64,000 nucleotides of DNA from Labilithrix sp. (GTDB lineage Bacteria; Myxococcota_A; Polyangia; Polyangiales; Polyangiaceae): the NCBI GenBank assembly GCA_019637155.1, contig JAHBWE010000020.1:62001-126000 (forward strand). The letters are read 5' to 3'. The position numbers and the translations under genes are program-made. This document shows positions 60,027 to 64,000 of this stretch, in pieces. Each line of letters begins with the position of its first letter. Position 1 is the stretch's first letter. A model generated the notes under the pieces. That model was not told where the DNA came from and did no database searches. It worked only from the letters and a program-made list of their open reading frames with translations.

Positions 60027-61196
60027 GTGACGTTCGTGCGTCGCTTCGCTTGGGCCGCGCTCGCGCTGGGGCCGCTCGCTTGCGGGCTCGTCTATGCGCC
60101 GGGAGACTTCATCGGCGAAGGCGAAGGCGACGTCGCGCTCGACGCCGGCGCCGACCGCGACGAGATCGCGATCCCGGACGCGACCCCCGACGTCGTCCCC
60201 GACGCGACCGCGCCGGACACCCGCATCGTCATCGTCGGCGGACATCGCCCGCCGCTGAGCGGCGAGACCGGCGCCGCCAACGTCGCCGAGACGATGCGCA
60301 CGACGCTCTCCGCCGAGGGCGTGCTCGGTCCCTGGCAGTTCGACGCGCCGCCGCCGGTCGCGGCGCAGTGGACGAACGCGCGGATCGCCGGCGGCGACCT
60401 CTTCGTCCACAACACGAGCGCGTTCGCGCGCGCGCCCTTCTCCGATCGCGTCGCCGGCCCGTGGAGCACGGGCGCGATCAAGGCGGGCGCGAGCGGCATC
60501 CGGCCGTGGCTCCTCTCCGAGCACGGCTTCCTGTCCGGCGCGACCACGACCGCGCTCGTCCACAACTCGCTCCGCTTCCTCGACGACGGCGGCCTCGGCG
60601 ACTGGACGCCGAGCGCGGCGCAGGTCGCGGTCGAGCGCACCGAGGTCACGCTCGCGCGCACGCAAGGCCTCGTCTACGTCGTCGGCGGACGGCGCACCGC
60701 CACCGGCGCCACCACGACCGCCGAGTCCAGCGTCGAGGTCGGGACGATCGACGCGAACGGGGCCCTCGGCGCCCTCCGGCTCGTCAACGACATCGGTCTG
60801 AAGAAGGGCACCGGCACGCTCTACGCCGTCTACGCCCCGATCGCGGTCGCGGGCGAGGGCCGCCTCTTCGTCCTCGGCGGTGTCCCCCAGCACCCCGCGA
60901 CCAAGCTGATCGATCGCGCGTTCGTCGCGAGCATCGTCGACCCCGCGACCGGCACCCTCGGCGACTGGGCGGAGCTGCCGCTCTTGCCGGCGCCGATGAG
61001 CGCCTTCGCCGCCGTCGTCACGAGCGGTCACCTCCTCGTCTTCGGCGGCTCGTTCACGGGGGAGACGTCGACCGAGCAGGTGAGCGACGCCGTCCTCGAC
61101 CTCGCGATCCACGCGGACGGTACCTATGGCGCGGCGTGGCAGAGGATCGGTACGCTTCCGGGACCGCGCTCCGGCATCGTGGCGGCGACGTATTGA
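60027..61196 (+). CDS. Kelch-like beta-propeller lipoprotein, copy 1
   Basis: 389 residues from GTG 60027. The signal peptide ends GPLACGLVYAPGDF with lipobox LAC, followed by an acidic linker (DVALDAGADRDEIAIPDATP). The rest is propeller-like with blades such as RIVIVGGHRPPLSGETGAAN, LVYVVGGRRTATGATTTAES, RLFVLGGVPQHPATKLIDRA and HLLVFGGSFTGETSTEQVSD, matching kelch-type GG turns. Six or so blades are expected. Probably on the outer face of a membrane. It is a paralogue of the next gene, whose start overlaps its stop codon (TGATG). The ligand is unknown. Confidence 0.85.
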   Translation: MTFVRRFAWAALALGPLACGLVYAPGDFIGEGEGDVALDAGADRDEIAIPDATPDVVPDATAPDTRIVIVGGHRPPLSGETGAANVAETMRTTLSAEGVLGPWQFDAPPPVAAQWTNARIAGGDLFVHNTSAFARAPFSDRVAGPWSTGAIKAGASGIRPWLLSEHGFLSGATTTALVHNSLRFLDDGGLGDWTPSAAQVAVERTEVTLARTQGLVYVVGGRRTATGATTTAESSVEVGTIDANGALGALRLVNDIGLKKGTGTLYAVYAPIAVAGEGRLFVLGGVPQHPATKLIDRAFVASIVDPATGTLGDWAELPLLPAPMSAFAAVVTSGHLLVFGGSFTGETSTEQVSDAVLDLAIHADGTYGAAWQRIGTLPGPRSGIVAATY

Positions 61197-62377
61197 TGAA
61201 GCGACGTTCCATGATCCTCTCTGCATCGATCGCCGCGGCGGCGGTCGGCTGCGCGCTGACCTACGCGCCCGGCGACTACGGCGGCGCCGCGCCGCCCGCC
61301 GCCCCCGACGCGAGCGCGCCGGCCGACGCGACGCCGAGCGTCGACGCCGACGGCGACGTCGTCACGCCGCCGATCGAGGCCGGCCCCGCGCGCCCGGCGC
61401 TGCACCTCCTCGTCGTCGCCGGCGAGCGCGACGGCGCCGACACCGCGACGAGCGACGTGTGGAGCGCGCCGATCGACGAGCGCGGCGAGCTCGGCGAGCT
61501 CACGGTCCTCCCGCCCGGCCCCGTCCGCGGCCCTCGCTCCGCGATCGCGATCGCGGACGGACACCTCCTCGTCGCGACGAAGACGAACGCCGATCGCGTC
61601 GTCGAGCGCGCGCCCTTCGACGGCGGCTCCTCCTTCTCGTGGCAGACCTCCGTCGTCGCGAACCCGAGCCCGACCGCCTTCGGCCAGCTCTTCGCCGGCT
61701 CCGCGTTCGTCGCCGCCGGCGGCTACACGACGAGCACGGAGTACGACCCCGAAGGCTTCCCGTACACGGTGACGACCCAGAGCACCGGCGTCCACCTCTC
61801 GCGCCCCGACGCCGGCGTCTATCCGAAGGCGCTCGAGGCGTCATCGACGAAGCTCCCGACCGGCCTCCACGACATCACGTTCGTCACGTACGGAGGGCTC
61901 GTCTTCTTCTGGGGCGACGGCGACGCGGCCACCCAGCGGAGCCGCATCTTCGCCGCGCGCGTCGATCCCGCGACCGGCCTCGGCGCGATCGTGCCCTTGC
62001 CCGATCCGATCACGAACCCACAAGCAGGCAAGGCGCACACACCGGCCACGCCGATCGCCTGCGCCGGCGAGGGGCACCTCTTCATCCTCGGCGGCGACAA
62101 GAGCGACGTCACGGTCACGGCGACGATCGACGAGCTGAACGCGACGTTGGGCCCATGGAAAGCGGGCCCGCCGCTGCCGACGACGCTGAAGGGCGCGGGC
62201 TGCGCGGTGTGGAACGGCCGCGTTCACGTCCTCGGCGGCCTCGCGGGGGCGAGCAACGTCCGGAGCGATCGGATCTACTCCGCCACCGTCGCCGCCGATG
62301 GGACCATGGGCGCCTGGGTCGCCTCGCCGCGCACCCTCCCCGGCCCGCGCTCGAATGTCTTCGCCCTCACCTACTGA
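61196..62377 (+). CDS. Kelch-like beta-propeller lipoprotein, copy 2
   Basis: 393 residues from ATG 61196, one base overlapping the previous stop (TGATG), so translation coupling is likely. The signal peptide ends AAAAVGCALTYAPGDYGG with lipobox VGC; the CALTYAPGDY start echoes the CGLVYAPGDF of copy 1. The acidic linker is shorter. Blades: LHLLVVAGERDGADTATSDV, HLLVATKTNADRVVERAPFD, SAFVAAGGYTTSTEYDPEGF, HLFILGGDKSDVTVTATIDE and RVHVLGGLAGASNVRSDRIY. The sequence is well diverged from copy 1 beyond the signal region, so the duplication is old. The second kinase gene follows after 21 bases. Confidence 0.85.
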   Translation: MKRRSMILSASIAAAAVGCALTYAPGDYGGAAPPAAPDASAPADATPSVDADGDVVTPPIEAGPARPALHLLVVAGERDGADTATSDVWSAPIDERGELGELTVLPPGPVRGPRSAIAIADGHLLVATKTNADRVVERAPFDGGSSFSWQTSVVANPSPTAFGQLFAGSAFVAAGGYTTSTEYDPEGFPYTVTTQSTGVHLSRPDAGVYPKALEASSTKLPTGLHDITFVTYGGLVFFWGDGDAATQRSRIFAARVDPATGLGAIVPLPDPITNPQAGKAHTPATPIACAGEGHLFILGGDKSDVTVTATIDELNATLGPWKAGPPLPTTLKGAGCAVWNGRVHVLGGLAGASNVRSDRIYSATVAADGTMGAWVASPRTLPGPRSNVFALTY

Positions 62378-62398
62378 GGGGAGTACGATCCACCCTTG

Positions 62399-64000
62399 AT
62401 GATGGGTGTCGCCCCCTCGTCCGGGGGCAAGCTGGGACGGTACGAGCTCCACGGCGCGATCGCGCGCGGTGGCATGGCGACCGTCTACGTCGCGCGCATG
62501 AGCGGCGCGGCCGGCTTCGCGCGCACCGTCGCGGTGAAGCGTCTCCACCCTCACCTCGCGGCGGACTCGACCTTCAGCGCGATGTTCATCGACGAGGCGC
62601 GCCTCGCCGCGCGCATCCGCCACCCGAACGTCATCGACACGCTCGACGTCGTGGCCGAGGGCGGCGAGCTGTTCCTCGTCATGGACTTCGTCCTCGGCGA
62701 GACGCTCGCGAAGCTCGTTCGCGTCGCGCAGAACCGCGGGATCATGATGCCGGCGCCGGTGGTCTCGAGCATCATCATCGGCGCGCTCGAGGGCCTGCAC
62801 GCCGCGCACGAGGCGACGAGCGAACGCGGCGAGCCGCTCGGCATCGTCCATCGCGACGTCTCCCCGCAGAACATCCTCGTCGCGCGCGACGGTGTCGCCC
62901 GCGTCCTCGACTTCGGCGTCGCGAAGGCGGCCGGCCGCGTGCAGGAGACCGAGGGCGGCGAGCTCAAAGGCAAGCTCGCGTACATGGCGCCGGAGCAGCT
63001 CACGCGGAAGGAGATCGATCGCCGTTGCGACGTCTTCGCGATGGGCGTCGTGCTGTGGGAGGCGCTCACGACGAAGCGGCTCTTCGCCGGCGACGACGCG
63101 GCGAGCACGCTCTACGCGGTGATGAACGAGCCGATCACGCCGCCGAGCCAGCTCGTCCCCGGCGTCCCACCCGCGGTCGACGAGGTGGTGCTGAAGGCGC
63201 TCGAGCGCGACGTGACGAAGCGCTTCGCCACCGCGCAGGAGATGGCGGTCGCGCTCGAAGCCGCGGTCCCGCCCGCGCCGACGCGCCACGCCGGCAAGTG
63301 GGTCGAGGAGCTCGCCGCCGACGCGCTGAAGATACGCGCGGACATCGTGCGCGCGATCGACGGCGCGGCGTCGGTGGTCCAGTCGGTCACGGTGCCGCTC
63401 GACGACCTCACCGGCGCGCAGCTCGGGCCGCCGAGCTCCGCGCGCATCGCGGCGCCGCCGACGCCGCCGCCCGGCACGGAGTCGTGGCGCCACGTCCCGA
63501 ACGGCACGCCGATCGACAGCCCCGGCATGTCGGGCGTCTCCTCCGTCACGCACGCGTCCGGCGTCTCGAACGCCTCGTCGACCTCGCACGTCACGCCGCA
63601 CGCGCACCTGGTGCCCGCGCCCGCCGCCGCCAACCGCGACCAGGGCGTGAAGCTGCTCGTCATCGGCGGTCTCTTCGCCGCGATCGCGATCATCGGCATC
63701 GTCATGAGCGTCGTCGCGCTCAGCGCTCGCTCGCGCGCCGCGGCCGCGGCCGCCGCGGAGGTCGAGGCCGCCGCCTCGCCCCCGGTCGTCGCCACGACGC
63801 CGACGGAGGTGCCCCCGTCCCCCGTCGTCGCGCCGAAGCCGGCGGAGCCCGCGCTGGAGCTCCCGGCCGAGACGGCCGAAACGGCCGAGACGCCCGAAGC
63901 CGCGGAGTCCGCCGACGCCGCCGCGCCCCAGGCCGCCGCGCCCCAGGCCGCGCCGGCCTACGCGAAGACCGCCAAGCCCGCGCCGAAGCCCGCCGCCGCC
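62399..64000 (+). CDS. Ser/Thr protein kinase, 3' end beyond window
   Basis: At least 534 residues from ATG 62399 (ATG 62402 also possible), open to the right edge with no stop seen. The kinase domain (about 14-290) shows IARGGMATVYVA, Lys47, HRDVSPQN with Asp153, DFG at 171-173 and KLAYMAPEQLTRKEIDRR. The HRDVSPQN form (Val-Ser in place of Leu-Lys) is common in myxobacterial kinases. A Pro/Thr/Ser juxtamembrane linker leads to one membrane helix (LLVIGGLFAAIAIIGIVMSV, about 420-445). Beyond it is a long Pro/Ala/Glu-rich extracytoplasmic stretch (PAETAETAETPEAAESADAA) running to the edge. Any sensor domain lies outside the window. Confidence 0.88.
   Translation, partial: MMGVAPSSGGKLGRYELHGAIARGGMATVYVARMSGAAGFARTVAVKRLHPHLAADSTFSAMFIDEARLAARIRHPNVIDTLDVVAEGGELFLVMDFVLGETLAKLVRVAQNRGIMMPAPVVSSIIIGALEGLHAAHEATSERGEPLGIVHRDVSPQNILVARDGVARVLDFGVAKAAGRVQETEGGELKGKLAYMAPEQLTRKEIDRRCDVFAMGVVLWEALTTKRLFAGDDAASTLYAVMNEPITPPSQLVPGVPPAVDEVVLKALERDVTKRFATAQEMAVALEAAVPPAPTRHAGKWVEELAADALKIRADIVRAIDGAASVVQSVTVPLDDLTGAQLGPPSSARIAAPPTPPPGTESWRHVPNGTPIDSPGMSGVSSVTHASGVSNASSTSHVTPHAHLVPAPAAANRDQGVKLLVIGGLFAAIAIIGIVMSVVALSARSRAAAAAAAEVEAAASPPVVATTPTEVPPSPVVAPKPAEPALELPAETAETAETPEAAESADAAAPQAAAPQAAPAYAKTAKPAPKPAAA

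Overview
The window is GC-rich (roughly 70 percent by eye), almost wholly coding, and looks like the chromosome of a myxobacterium (Myxococcota, probably a Polyangiales/Labilithrix-like lineage). That placement is an inference. It rests on three membrane-anchored Ser/Thr kinases, a CarF-type plasmalogen desaturase, many lipoproteins with Asp/Ala/Pro-rich linkers, a MYXO-CTERM-like tail, an RpoH-type sigma factor with a long acidic leader, and GTG/TTG starts with ATGA/GTGA overlaps. I see no rRNA, tRNA, CRISPR array, insertion sequence, prophage or replication origin. No translation of the window was compared with a database.

Layout. 1-4.4 kb (-): a KOW-domain protein, a DUF3025-like protein and a heterodimeric ABC exporter (second subunit cut by the edge). 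4.6-6.7 kb (+): rpoH-like sigma factor and rsmI. 6.7-9.4 kb (-): membrane protein, thioredoxin-fold lipoprotein, a repeat-filled gap and a propeller-like lipoprotein. 9.7 kb (+): secreted trypsin. 10.5-18.4 kb (-): a tight five-gene run of membrane protein, methyltransferase-like coiled-coil protein, DnaJ, a FliI/SctN-type ATPase and an ABC-F protein. 18.5-27.8 kb: DUF4173-like membrane protein, large lipoprotein, UvrD/Rep helicase, small unknown proteins and an AI-2E family permease. 27.8-32.6 kb (-): proS, a pectinacetylesterase-like lipoprotein and a DUF885 protein. 32.7 kb (+): carF. 33.5-39 kb (mostly -): DsbD-alpha-like lipoprotein, ureohydrolase, lipoprotein, then epimerase, birA and nadC. 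39-45.5 kb: histidine kinase, CPBP protease, sensor Ser/Thr kinase, a small sensorless histidine kinase with a partner, and a GlsB-type membrane protein. 45.6-50.9 kb (+): double-length UvrA with four ATPase modules. 51-53 kb: small lipoprotein, repeat cluster and lamin-tail-domain surface protein. 53-58.9 kb: ICMT-like membrane methyltransferase, an apparent toxin-antitoxin remnant, aldehyde dehydrogenase, lipoprotein, unknown protein and a YkgJ-type cysteine-cluster protein. 58.9-64 kb (+): Ser/Thr kinase, two tandem kelch-like lipoproteins and a second Ser/Thr kinase that runs off the edge.

How the genes may work together. Housekeeping functions (proS, rsmI, nadC, birA, dnaJ, uvrA, a UvrD-type helicase, rpoH) alternate with envelope and signalling genes. 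The most system-like clusters are the kinase/kelch lipoprotein/kinase run at the right end, the five-gene 10.5-18.4 kb run, and the divergent Ser/Thr-kinase plus CPBP protease versus mini-histidine-kinase locus at 40.6-45.2 kb. An oriented hairpin element occurs just after the stop codon at two separate loci (about 40.5 and 51.4 kb).
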